Of a DNA stretch of 46,051 nt, positions 33,483 through 44,200 are shown piece after piece. The translations under genes were made by a program, and so were the position numbers. The DNA is taken from contig JANYJA010000259.1 in the NCBI GenBank assembly GCA_025358575.1, positions 1-46,051 of the forward strand. Direction: 5' to 3'. Under the pieces are notes generated by a model. The model was given only the letters and a program-made list of their open reading frames with translations, was not told the DNA's origin and did no database searches. The first letter of the stretch is position 1, and each line of letters begins with the position of its first letter. This DNA is from Terriglobia bacterium (lineage in GTDB: Bacteria; Acidobacteriota; Terriglobia; Bryobacterales; Bryobacteraceae).

Positions 33483-36400
33483 TTATGAAATGGCTCCTTG
33501 GTGAACGATAGCGCTTGCGATGAAATTCGGTTCCCGGGCAGTGTAGGCGACCATGGAAGCGCCGCGCAACTCTGGAAAATCTTCCAGCAGGCCATCGCGC
33601 AGCTCCATGTGGATGTGGCCGGTGTCGGCTTGTGTTTCGGTGATGCGAAGAGCATGCAGGCCGCGCGACATTCCACGACCGAGCGCCTTCGAGACGGCTT
33701 CTTTGGCGCACCACATGCGAAGGTACCATTCCTGCCGCTGGTCCTGGTGCATGGCCGCGACGATCTGCCGTTCTTCTTCGTCAAATGCTACGCGCTCGAA
33801 ACCTTGGTGGGGCTTAGCAAGAGATTCGATGTCGATGCCGACGAGCTTGCTGGGGTCCAGTGCGGCGAGGGCGACGGCGGTTCCGGCGCTGTGAGAGAGC
33901 GAGACTACGGGGGCGACGTTCAGCCGCGACATCCACGCACCGCGCACTTCAGGACGGCCGTGACCGTCGGGAACAATCTCGACATCTGCGGGGCAAAGGT
34001 CGATATGGAAACGTTTCCGGATAAGAGAGCGGACAGCATCTTTGGCGGCGATGCGGCCGAGCAGCCACTCCTGCTTTCGTTTGGGAACGCCCTTCATGGC
34101 CCGCCAGACGATGCGCTCATTGCGGCTGAGGACCAAGTGGACCATGGCGTTGAGCCAGATGCCGTGCGAGGCTTCGAGAAACTCGGAAGAAAATTTATCC
34201 AGGCGAACGCAGGCGATTTCGTTCTGATCGAGTCCGGCAATAGGATCGAGCCAGGGTTCGGAAAGATATGCGGTCGCGGGTGCGATGCGGAGCTGCCAGA
34301 AGCTGCGCTTCTGCGCAAAACGCCGGTCTTCCCAACTTTTAAATCGATAGTAGATGCGGCCGTCGGTGCCGGCAATTTCCATATCCGAGGCGATATCGAC
34401 ATCGGTAACCCGCGTCGCGGTCACGCGGCAGGTGACGCGCGTTCCGACGGGCGGCGGCGGCGCGAAACATTGCAGCTCAGCCAGATGATAGGGGAAGATA
34501 TCGGCCTCGGCTTGCAGCATTTCCTGCGTCCAGAAGGCGACGATCTGGCCGGCGCCATCGAGGATCACGGGGTCGAAGAGGAACTGCGGATTCGGATCGC
34601 CGGCGATCATGGCGTTACGCGGCAGGGCTTCCATGATGGCCAGCGTGCCGTTGGAACCAGCGCGCTCGATGGACTTCACGGTTTGAAATTGCGGGCCGTG
34701 GAACATGCCTTCGCGATAGAGCCGGTCGGGAGTCCATTCGGAGGGGCGTTCTTTATTGAGGGTGAATGGGAGGGGCGCGGGCGCATCGGGATAAGACGCT
34801 GCGAAGATCACGACAGCTTCCGCCCAGACGGGACGGATGGGGCCGCTGGTTTCGGAGGCGGCTTGCCGCAATAAGACGTGAATCACGCCAGGCTCGCGCT
34901 GGGTGGCGGTGAGTTCGATGGTGAGGGGCGCGTCGAGCGTGATCCAGCGATTACCGCGCAGGTCTCGCATGCCAGTGAGCACTTGCCCAGGCGCGAGAAG
35001 AGCCCCGGCTTCGGCCAGGATTTCCATGGTGACGGTCAGCGGAACGACCGGCAGCGCGGAGAGCGCGGGATCGTCTTCGGAAATGTGTTTGCCCAGAGTG
35101 TGATCGAGGAATAGAACGTCGCGGTTGAGGCTGAAAGTGTGGCGCGCGGTGGCGGAAACGCCGGGGTTCACTTCAACGATTTCGGTGATAAACGGGCGTG
35201 ATTGGATGGCGGGCGTCGAGGGAGTGGCGTGTCCGTTGCGTTTGGCGAGGAACCCAGCCATGACTTGTTGCTGCGTCGCGAGGAACTGTTCCATGGTGCG
35301 GAGATGCTGCTCCATTACGGATTGGCGCGGGGGCACGGGTGCTGCAACCAGGACGGGAACCAGTCGCGGCGTGACCGCGGCCCGGGGCAGTTGAAAACCG
35401 GCGGGCAATCGGGCGGGCTGCAATCCAGATCGAAGCGCGAGTTTTGCGCGAACAGCTACGGTGGGCTTCAAAACTTCAGGCGCCCGGCGTTCATACAGCG
35501 CGTCGAGCCGCACTCGAACGCCGTTGGCGACGAGTTGCCCGACCATGTGGTTCAACTGCAAAATGCCGGAACGGTGCTGCACGTTGGCGGCGATGGCGAT
35601 GTGAGGTTTGCCGCGCAGAGTGTCGTCGATGAAGGAAGTGAGATTCCCGCGAGGGCCAGCTTCGAGGAACACCCGCACGCCGTCTTGATACATGCGATCG
35701 ATAGTCTCGCGGAAGCGCACGGTACGCGCCCACTGCACGCTAGTCAAAGCGCGGATTTCGTCGGGGTCGCTTGGATACAAATCGGCGGTGACGCAAGAGT
35801 AGAGGGGGACATGCGGCTTGCCGATTTTGACTTTATCGAAGTAGCGGCGGAGGGGTTCGCTGAAAACTTCAAACCAAGGCGTGTGGTAGGCGCGAGCGAA
35901 GGGAAGTTTCTGCGTGATGGCGGCCTTGCCCTTCAAAGATTCGAGAAGTTTAGCGATCCCCGATTCGGTGCCGCAGAGAACCACTTGGTTAACACAATTG
36001 TCGAGCGCGATGTGGAGTTCGCCGCCGCTTTGAGCGACAAGTTCATCGAGAAGCTTACGGTTCACGCCGGCCACGGCGAGCAACTGCCCCACTGGAATCT
36101 GCTGATTGTGATTGAGTTCTTCGAAGATACCGTTAACGCCGAGGATGTGTTCGATGAGATCCTTCTCGGTGGGCGCGAGAACGGCGCCGGCGGCGAGCAG
36201 CGCGGTGTGCTCTCCAGTACTGTGACCCGTGATGGCGTCGGCGTGAATCCCGAGAGTTTGGAGCAGCGCGAATATGGCTTGGTTGGCGCAGAAGACCGAT
36301 TCAGCGCCGGAATCCATGGAGTATAGGCGCTGTTCGGCGTCCGGCAAATTGGGCGGCGGAAAGATAACCTGGCTGGGGAGGAACCCGCGCGCGTGCCGCT

Positions 36401-38258
36401 CGAAAGCCTTGTCCATCAAGTCGAAGGTTTCGCGAACGGCGGGGAAATGCATACAGAGATCCGCCAGCATGTTGAGATACTGCGCGCCTTCGCCGGGGAA
36501 GACGACGCCAAGTTTGCCGGTCGCCGCGAGCGGTTCGCGGAAGAAGTAGATGCCTTCGATATCGCGGATGCGCGCGGTTTTGGGCTCGGCCAATTTCGGA
36601 AGCGCGCGCTTGAGTTTAGTGGCGAGATCTTCAAGTGATGTGGCGACGATGGCGAGACGCGCAAGCTGCAAGGGCGTGGCGCAATTTAGGGTGTAGGCGA
36701 GATTGCGAAGCGCGACATCGGGCGCGAGAGTTTCAATATGCGCGAGCAATTTCCGCGCTTCAGCGTGCAGGCCGTCCGCTAGTGGAGCGGAGAGCAGAAA
36801 GAGTTCGCTATCCCAATCGTATTGCAGCGGAGGAGCTGCGTTAGCACCGGTGTACTCTTCCAAAACAGCATGCGCGTTGATGCCGCCGAATCCGAAAGCA
36901 TTGACGCCAGCGCGGCGCGGGGAGTGGGTGCCGCCGTGAATCCAGGGACGCGTTTCGGTGTTGAGATAAAAACGACTTTCGGCGAGGTTGAGTTTCTTGC
37001 TCGGATTTTCGCAGTGCAGCGTCGGCGGCAGCACTTTGTGGTGGAGCGAAAGCGCGGCCTTGATGATGCCAGCCATACCGGATGCGGGCATGGTGTGGCT
37101 GATCATCGACTTCACTGAGCCGAGCGCGCAACGATGGACCGCGCCGCCGCCTTCGCTGAAAACTTTATCGAGGGCTTGCAGCTCGACGGCGTCACCGACG
37201 GGCGTCCCAGTGCCGTGCGCTTCGATCAATTCGACGGTGGCCGGGTTGATGTCCGCCGCTTCATAGGCGCGGCGCAATGCCAGCTCTTCGCCTTCGAGCC
37301 GCGGGGCGAGAAGCCCAAGCGCGCGGCCATCGCTGGCGGTGCCGACGCCTTTGAGAACGGCGTAAATGCGATCATTATCGCGTTCCGCATCAGCCAGGCG
37401 TTTGATCACGACCATGCCGACGCCCTCGCCGAGCAGGGTGCCATCCGCGCCTTCATCAAAGGGCCGGATCTGGCCGGTTTTCGAGAGGGCCTTCAAGTGC
37501 GAAAAAATCATCAGGATGACGGGCGGCGTGGAAGCGTGAACGCCTCCGGCGATAGCCATATCACACCGTCCACTGATAAGATCGCGAATCGCAAGATCGA
37601 CGGCGACGAGGGAAGAAGCACAGGCGGCGTCGACGATGAAATTAGGGCCCATCAAGTCGAGACGGTTGGCAATGCGGCCGCTGATGATGTTGGGAACGAG
37701 GCCGGCGGAAGTGCTGGCGCTGAATTCGGGCAGCGTCGACTTGATGCGCTCTTTGATCTGCGCCAACTCCGCGTCGGTGTGTTCGGGATGCAGCTGTTTG
37801 AGAATGCGGAGCGCGCTATCGACCACGATGCCGTGCTGGATGGCGGTGGTGTTGCCGCGATTGACGTAAGAGCCGCGGCCAATGATCACGGCGGTGCGTT
37901 CCTTCAGCTTCGATTCGCCGCGATAACCGGCATCCTCCAGGGCTTCCTGGGCGGCGCGGAGAGCGAGGAAGTGATCGGGCTCGGTGCCGTCGATGGCGTT
38001 GGGGACGACGCCGTACTTTACGGGATCGAATTCCGCGAGCTTGCCCAGATAGCCGCCACGCTTGCAATACGTGCGGTCATTGGCTTCACTGCCTTCTTCG
38101 TAGAAAAGCTCGGCTTCCCATTCCGGCGGCGGATCGGAAATTGCATCCACTTTATGAATGATGTTTTCCCAATAGCGCTGCATGTCGCGCGCGCCCGGGA
38201 AGACGCAGGACATCCCAATGATGGCGATGTCGTGATCCTGATTTCTTTCTTTACTCAT
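33483..38258 (-). CDS. Multidomain lipid/polyketide synthase: KS-AT-DH-PPTase
   Basis: This 1591-residue synthase has a ketosynthase (about 8-470; Cys213 in DAACASS, His348 in EAHGTGT, His388 in SMISHT), an acyltransferase (about 582-900; Ser680 in GHSTGE, His792), a linker with a Met/Gln-rich helix (981-1004), a double hot-dog dehydratase-like part (about 1025-1330; His1053 in LDHTLG and Asp1234 in DPVILDGAGQ) and a phosphopantetheinyl transferase (about 1390-1580; GIDIE 1474-1478, WCAKE 1516-1520). No ACP lies inside; the next gene supplies one. The start overlaps the first synthase stop by ATGA. Unlike the chain-length-factor partner in PUFA synthases, the KS keeps its Cys. Product is unknown. 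Confidence 0.9.
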   Translation of the reverse strand: MSKERNQDHDIAIIGMSCVFPGARDMQRYWENIIHKVDAISDPPPEWEAELFYEEGSEANDRTYCKRGGYLGKLAEFDPVKYGVVPNAIDGTEPDHFLALRAAQEALEDAGYRGESKLKERTAVIIGRGSYVNRGNTTAIQHGIVVDSALRILKQLHPEHTDAELAQIKERIKSTLPEFSASTSAGLVPNIISGRIANRLDLMGPNFIVDAACASSLVAVDLAIRDLISGRCDMAIAGGVHASTPPVILMIFSHLKALSKTGQIRPFDEGADGTLLGEGVGMVVIKRLADAERDNDRIYAVLKGVGTASDGRALGLLAPRLEGEELALRRAYEAADINPATVELIEAHGTGTPVGDAVELQALDKVFSEGGGAVHRCALGSVKSMISHTMPASGMAGIIKAALSLHHKVLPPTLHCENPSKKLNLAESRFYLNTETRPWIHGGTHSPRRAGVNAFGFGGINAHAVLEEYTGANAAPPLQYDWDSELFLLSAPLADGLHAEARKLLAHIETLAPDVALRNLAYTLNCATPLQLARLAIVATSLEDLATKLKRALPKLAEPKTARIRDIEGIYFFREPLAATGKLGVVFPGEGAQYLNMLADLCMHFPAVRETFDLMDKAFERHARGFLPSQVIFPPPNLPDAEQRLYSMDSGAESVFCANQAIFALLQTLGIHADAITGHSTGEHTALLAAGAVLAPTEKDLIEHILGVNGIFEELNHNQQIPVGQLLAVAGVNRKLLDELVAQSGGELHIALDNCVNQVVLCGTESGIAKLLESLKGKAAITQKLPFARAYHTPWFEVFSEPLRRYFDKVKIGKPHVPLYSCVTADLYPSDPDEIRALTSVQWARTVRFRETIDRMYQDGVRVFLEAGPRGNLTSFIDDTLRGKPHIAIAANVQHRSGILQLNHMVGQLVANGVRVRLDALYERRAPEVLKPTVAVRAKLALRSGLQPARLPAGFQLPRAAVTPRLVPVLVAAPVPPRQSVMEQHLRTMEQFLATQQQVMAGFLAKRNGHATPSTPAIQSRPFITEIVEVNPGVSATARHTFSLNRDVLFLDHTLGKHISEDDPALSALPVVPLTVTMEILAEAGALLAPGQVLTGMRDLRGNRWITLDAPLTIELTATQREPGVIHVLLRQAASETSGPIRPVWAEAVVIFAASYPDAPAPLPFTLNKERPSEWTPDRLYREGMFHGPQFQTVKSIERAGSNGTLAIMEALPRNAMIAGDPNPQFLFDPVILDGAGQIVAFWTQEMLQAEADIFPYHLAELQCFAPPPPVGTRVTCRVTATRVTDVDIASDMEIAGTDGRIYYRFKSWEDRRFAQKRSFWQLRIAPATAYLSEPWLDPIAGLDQNEIACVRLDKFSSEFLEASHGIWLNAMVHLVLSRNERIVWRAMKGVPKRKQEWLLGRIAAKDAVRSLIRKRFHIDLCPADVEIVPDGHGRPEVRGAWMSRLNVAPVVSLSHSAGTAVALAALDPSKLVGIDIESLAKPHQGFERVAFDEEERQIVAAMHQDQRQEWYLRMWCAKEAVSKALGRGMSRGLHALRITETQADTGHIHMELRDGLLEDFPELRGASMVAYTAREPNFIASAIVHQGAIS

Positions 38259-41200
38259 GCGGAACGACCCACGGCGCGGGCGATTGCCTCTGGCGTGCTG
38301 GCAGCCGGAGCCGCAAGTTTGCGCCAGGGCCCATCGCCGAAGACGGCTATTGGTTCAGAATCGCCGCCGGTGCGGGCACAGGTCATTTCGCGCAGCACGG
38401 CTTCGGCTCCGCCCTGCGGCGGAATCATCTGCACGCCATGCGTGAGGAATTGCTGCCGAACTTCTTCCGATACCATGCCGGCTTGATCCCAGGGACCCCA
38501 ATTCATGGCAACCACGCAGCCCGGCCACTGCGCGGCAAGCAGGGTCGCGACGCCATTCATGGTTCCATTGGCCGCCGCGTAATCGGCTTGGGCGCGATTT
38601 CCGAGAGCGGCGGTGATGCTAGACATAAGCACGAAACACTTCATTGTTTCGGGTTTCAATTTGCGCGCGAGAAGGTAAGCGCTATCGGTTTTGGTGTGAA
38701 CGACGCGGTCAAACGATTCCGGCGTTTTGTCCCTGATGAGCTTATCTTCGATGACGCCAGCGCCATGAATGACGGCATCCAGACGGCCATGTTGCGCATA
38801 GATGTTGTCGATAAGACCGCCGAATGCAGCTTCATCCCGGACATCGACGGCGTGATATTCCACGCGTGCGCCAATTTTCCGGAGATCGTTGAGAGTCTGG
38901 TGAATTTCGCGACCCTTGAGCAAGCGCGCGTATGCAGCTCCGACGGCGGCCGGTTTGACCGTGCCCCCGGACGCGCGCAAACGAGCAGCCAGCGCGGTCT
39001 TGAGCAGTGTGGCGTCGGTGATGCCGCGGGTATCGGCGGGTTCTTGAGCCTCCGCGAGCGGCGAGGTCCCGGCTAGGATGAGCGTGGGCTGATAGCGCTC
39101 GGCGAGCATGCGGGCGATCTCAGCGGTGATACCGCGGGCTCCGCCAGTAAGTAACATTACCCATGAACGATCGATGTTGCGGAGAACGGTAGCGGTCGCG
39201 GGTGCGAGCTGCGGGATGACGGTGAGGCGCCGGTCGCCGGGGAGGCCGACTTGCAGTGTTTCATCACGCGAGGTGAGTTCGTCAATTAGCTTTTGCCGCA
39301 GAATCGGAGTAGGGTCGGACGGATCGATGTCGACCACTTTGCAGAGGACGCCGTTGAATTCGAGCGCGAGGGTCTTGACGAAATCGGCGGCAGCCTGCTG
39401 CGTGGGAGAGAGCGCGGGGCTGGGGGAAAGGCCGAAATCGCCGCCGCGACCCGTGACCACGGCGAAGAGTGCCCCGCCCTTCTCGCCGGTTTGTTTGAGA
39501 TCGGATTCAGCGGCGCGGGCCAATAGATAGAGGCTTCGGACGTCCTGACGTACCTGAGAGCGCCATTCCTCGAGCGAACTTGCGGCAAGCGGTTTGCCGG
39601 TTTGCAAAGGAAGGAGATGAATGACGGCGCCAATGGGTCCATGATTCTGGCGAATGTTTTCGATCACGGTTTGAATGGCCGCGGCATCGGTGAGATCCGT
39701 GGTGAACACGCCTTCCGTGGAAAGCATGGGACCGGAACTGTGGCGCAGAAGCAGCGCGCGCTCGCCGTGGCGATTCAGCGTTTCGGCCACGGCGGCGGCG
39801 ACGCCGTTTTCATCGTCCGTGATGAGCGTGACGCGGTTGGCGAAGTGCTGGGAGGCGCCCTGACGCAAGCGGGCGATAGTCTTGAGCGTGAACCGGGGAA
39901 CCTCTTCGGTGGCGGGTTTGCCGCCTTCGCGAAAGATAGGGGCGAGGCGGTCGGCCATATCGGCAAGCGTTCGCGCACTGGTGAGCTTTTCCATCACGCC
40001 CTGAACTTGCGATTGTTCGGCAGCGGTGCAGGTGCGCTGGAAGGCGCTGAGGATTTCGACACGTTTGATGGAATCGATACCGAGATCGGCTTCGATGCCG
40101 GCGTTGAGGTCGAGCAGGTCGGCGGGATATCCGGTGCGCTCGCTGACGATGGCGATGAGTTCAGCCGGGATATCGCGTGCGGGTATGGCGGCAGTTTGTT
40201 GGGGCGCCGGTACCATGGCGGCGGCTCCGGCGAAGATCGGCTGCAGTTGCGCGGATATTTCCGCGAGCGTGCGCGCGCCAGTGAGCTTCTCCATGATGGC
40301 CTGCACGTGAGATTGTTCAATAGCTGAGCAGGTGCGCTGGAACGCGCTTAAAATTTCAACACGCTTAATGGAATCGATCCCAAGATCAGCTTCGATGCCC
40401 GCTTTGGGGTCGAGAAGATCGGCGGGATAGCCGGTGCGTTCGCTAACGATGGCGATCAGTTGGGCGTTCACGTCGCGGGCGGCGGCGATGGGTTGAGGGG
40501 CGGGTGACGACGCGCCCGCGGCGAACAGCGGCTGCAGTTGCGCGGCGATTTCCGCGAGTGTGCGCGCGCCGGTCAACTTCTCCATGATGGCTTGAACTTT
40601 AGTCTGCTCGGCGGCGGTGCAGGTGCGCTGGAAAGCGCTTAGGATTTCGACGCGCTTGATGGAATCGATGCCGAGGTCAGCTTCGATGTTGGCACTGGGG
40701 TCGAGAAGATCGGCCGGATAGCCGGTACGCTCGCTCACGATAATTATGATTTCAGCGGCAATGTTGCGAGCGGAGGTGATGGCGACTACCGCCACCGGTG
40801 CAGCCACAACAAACAGCGGTTGTAACCGAGCGGCGATTTCATCGAGAGTCCGCGCGCCGGTGAGCTTTTCCATGATCGCCTGAACCTGCGTCTGTTCGGC
40901 TGCGGAGCAGGTGCGCTGGAACGCGCTGAGGACTTCGACGCGCTTAATGGAGTCGATGCCGAGGTCGGCTTCTATGTTGGCATTCGGATCAAGCAGATCC
41001 GCGGGGTATCCGGTGCGGTCGCTGACGATCGCGATGAGTTCTGCTGCGACGTTGCGGGCTGCCTGCATTTTGACAGCCATCTTCGCGACGGGCGTCGGCG
41101 GCGGTTCAACTTTGGCTGCCGGTGCGGGCTTGGGTGTTGCGACTGGCGCGGCGGTTATCGGCGGTGAGTCGCTAACCGGCATCGCAACGGAGCCATCCTG

Positions 41201-44200
41201 CAAATACGCCGTCATGATGGAGGCCTGCGTTTGCAGGAATTGCGCCATCATGCTCTGGAACTGCTGCATGACGGCTTCGGACGATCCGCCAGCGGTCGCG
41301 GCAGCCGTGTGAGGAGCCGCAACAGAAACCATCACTTCTTTTACGACAACTTTCGGTTCGGGAAGCGTTGCCAGGTTGACGAGCTGGATCGGAACTTTGG
41401 GAGGCGCGGGACGGGAACGCGGGAATGCGCGCGATCCGTTGACCAGCCAGCCTTGCGTGGATACGACCGGGGCGGCGAGTTTCTCGACTTCGATGCGTTC
41501 AACTTCGCGGCCGCGGAATAATTCTTCAATGTCGACGGCAGCATCGGCAAAAGCGCTCAACTGCGCCAGGACCTTGAGGAACTGAGTAAGTCCGGCACCG
41601 CGTGCGGCATCGATGGGCAGAATCAGCGCGCTGCCTTTTTCGAGATTCTGTTTGACGAGGCCGGAGAGCACAGTCTTTGGACCGACTTCGACGAAGACGC
41701 GCGCGCCAGCGGCATACATGGCTCGGATTTGGTCAACGAAACGAACCGGGCTTACGAGATGCTCGCCGAGCAAGCGGGCAATGGCGGCGGGATCTTCGGG
41801 ATATGCGGCAGCCAGCGTGTTCGAGAACACCGGCAAAGTGAACCGGGCAAATTTCTGCTGGCTTAAAGCGACTTCTAGCCGATCCTTGGCGGGCCGCATC
41901 AGCGGCGAATGGAAAGCGCAGGCAACGGGGATGGCTTTGGCGGCGACGCTTTTCGCGGCGAGCACTTCGAGCGCCTTGGCAATGACGTCTTTCGCGCCGG
42001 AGATGATGGTTTGGCGCGGGGCGTTTAGGTTGGCAATAGTGATGCCGTCAACGCCGGTGAGTGCTTCGGCGGTTGCGGACTCGCCAGCTTGCACCGCGGC
42101 CATGGTCCCGGCGTCCCCGCCGCGCGTGGCTTCTTCAATGGCGCGACCGCGCGCCTCGGACAAAGTGAAGAGCGCATCATCGTCGACCACCCCGGCGGCG
42201 GCCAGCGCGACGTATTCGCCATAGCTGTGCCCGGCGGTCATCGCGGGCGTGACGCCGAGGCGCGCGAGCAATTGGTGCAGGGCAATTTCGACCGCGCCGA
42301 GCGCCGGTTGCGCGATCGCGGTTGCGGTGATCGCCTCCATTTGCAGATTCTCTTCTTCGGGCGTGAACGCCGGAATGGGTTCGATATAAGAACTGAGAGG
42401 ACGTTCAAGGCGCCCGTCTAGCACCTTGTCGGCGTGTTCGAGCGATTCGCGGAATTCGGGGAAATAAAGCGCGAGATCGCGCAACATGCCGGGGAATTGC
42501 GAGCCTTGTCCTGGAAACAGGAAGGCGATTTTTTTGGGCGGGGCGGAAGGAGCGAGATAAATCCCGCTGGCATCGTCCAGCAATTCCTTGCCCGCGGTGA
42601 GAGCCTGTTGGACGGTTTCGAGTTTCGCGGCAAGATCGGAAACCGATGAGGCAACCACGGCGAGCCGCAGTCCCGTAGGCAAAGATTTTGCGCGCCCACA
42701 AATAGATGACGCTAGATCGCGAAGTCTAGGATTTGCCCCGCCAGCAAGAGCCGCGGCGAGCGGCTTCAGTGAAGCGCCGATTTGCGCCGCGCTTCCATTC
42801 CAGAGGAACAGCTCCGCGGGCCATCGTTCGGCGGGAGCGCGATCCGCGGCCTCGCGGAAATCGCCCGTGTATTCTTCAAGGACCGCATGGAAATTCGTGC
42901 CGCCGAAACCAAACGAGCTTACGCCCGCGCGGCGCGGTGCATCGTCCACGCGGCCAATCCACGGGCGCGATTCGACGTTCGCGTAGAGAGGGCTGGAAGC
43001 CTGGCTCAACTGACGATTCGGCTTGACGACGTGCAGCGTGGGTGGCAGCGTCCGGTGATAGAGCGAGAGCGCAATCTTCATCAGCCCGGTGACGCCCGCG
43101 GCGGATTTAGTGTGGCCCACCATGGATTTCACGGAGCCAACCGCGCAGCTATGCGGCGTCGCACCGTCATCCAGCAAAACTTCGGAGAGCGATGCTAGCT
43201 CGGCCGCATCGCCGGCGACGGTCCCGGTGCCGTGCGCTTCAAAATATCCAACGGTCGATGGCCGGATGCGCGCCTGCCGATAGGCCCGCCGAAGTACCAG
43301 CATCTGGCCTTCGGGGCGGGGCGCGGTCATGCTGCGTCCGCGTCCATCGCTTGAACCAGCTATGCCCTTGATGACGGCGTAAATGCGGTCGCCCGCGCGT
43401 TCGGCATCGGCCAGGCGTTTCAAAATCAGGATCGTGATGCCTTCGCTGATCGCGATTCCATCGGCGGATTCGTCGAAGGGGCGGCACTGGCCACGAGGCG
43501 ACAACGCCTGCGATTTGCTGAAGCACATAAACCCGAAAGGGCTCTGCACCGTATCGACGCCGCCGACGATGACCATGTCGCTGGCGCCTGATGTGAGTTC
43601 GCGCGTGGCGAGATAAGTGGCCGCGAGGGACGAGGCGCATGCCGCGTCCACGGTGAAGTTGCAGCCGCCCAGGTCGAAACGGTTGGCCACGCGGCCCGCC
43701 GCGACGTTGAGAAGAATTCCGGCGAACGAATCTTCGGTCCATTCAGGAAGGTGGCCCAGAATTTCTTCGGGAACGTCGGCGATGTACTCAGGGAGCGAGG
43801 CGCGAACCGCATAGTTGATACCGAGATCGCCCAAGCCGCCGCTCAATCCAAAGAGAACGGAGGTTTTGGCGCGCGGAAAAGCCCGCGTTGCATATCCGGC
43901 GTCGCGCAGCGCCTCATCGACGGCGGCGAGCGAGAGCAATTGCATCGGGTCGATGGACGGCAGCGAGTTGGGCGGAATGCCGTACTTCATGGGATCGAAA
44001 GCCAGGTCTTCGAGGAAGCCGCCCCAGCGGGAATAAATTTTGTCGCGCGCTTTTTTGTCGGTATCGAAATAGACATCGGCATCGAAGCGGTGCTTTGGCA
44101 CGTCGACAATAGCGTTGACCTTTTCAAGCACGTTGGCCCAGAACTCGCGCACGTCGGTCGCCTTCGGGAGCATGCAGCTCATACCGACGATGGCAACATC

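Noticed and set aside
33498-34874. 458-residue plus-strand frame over the second synthase
   Set aside because: It is antisense to the PPTase and dehydratase region, which has clear catalytic motifs on the other strand.
37134-38486. 450-residue plus-strand frame over the KS domain
   Set aside because: It is the antisense shadow of a conserved ketosynthase and crosses the synthase gene boundary.
39932-41062. Regular repeats that could be mistaken for a CRISPR or satellite array
   Set aside because: The repeats are in frame, about 290-300 bases long and encode ACP domains with conserved serine motifs.
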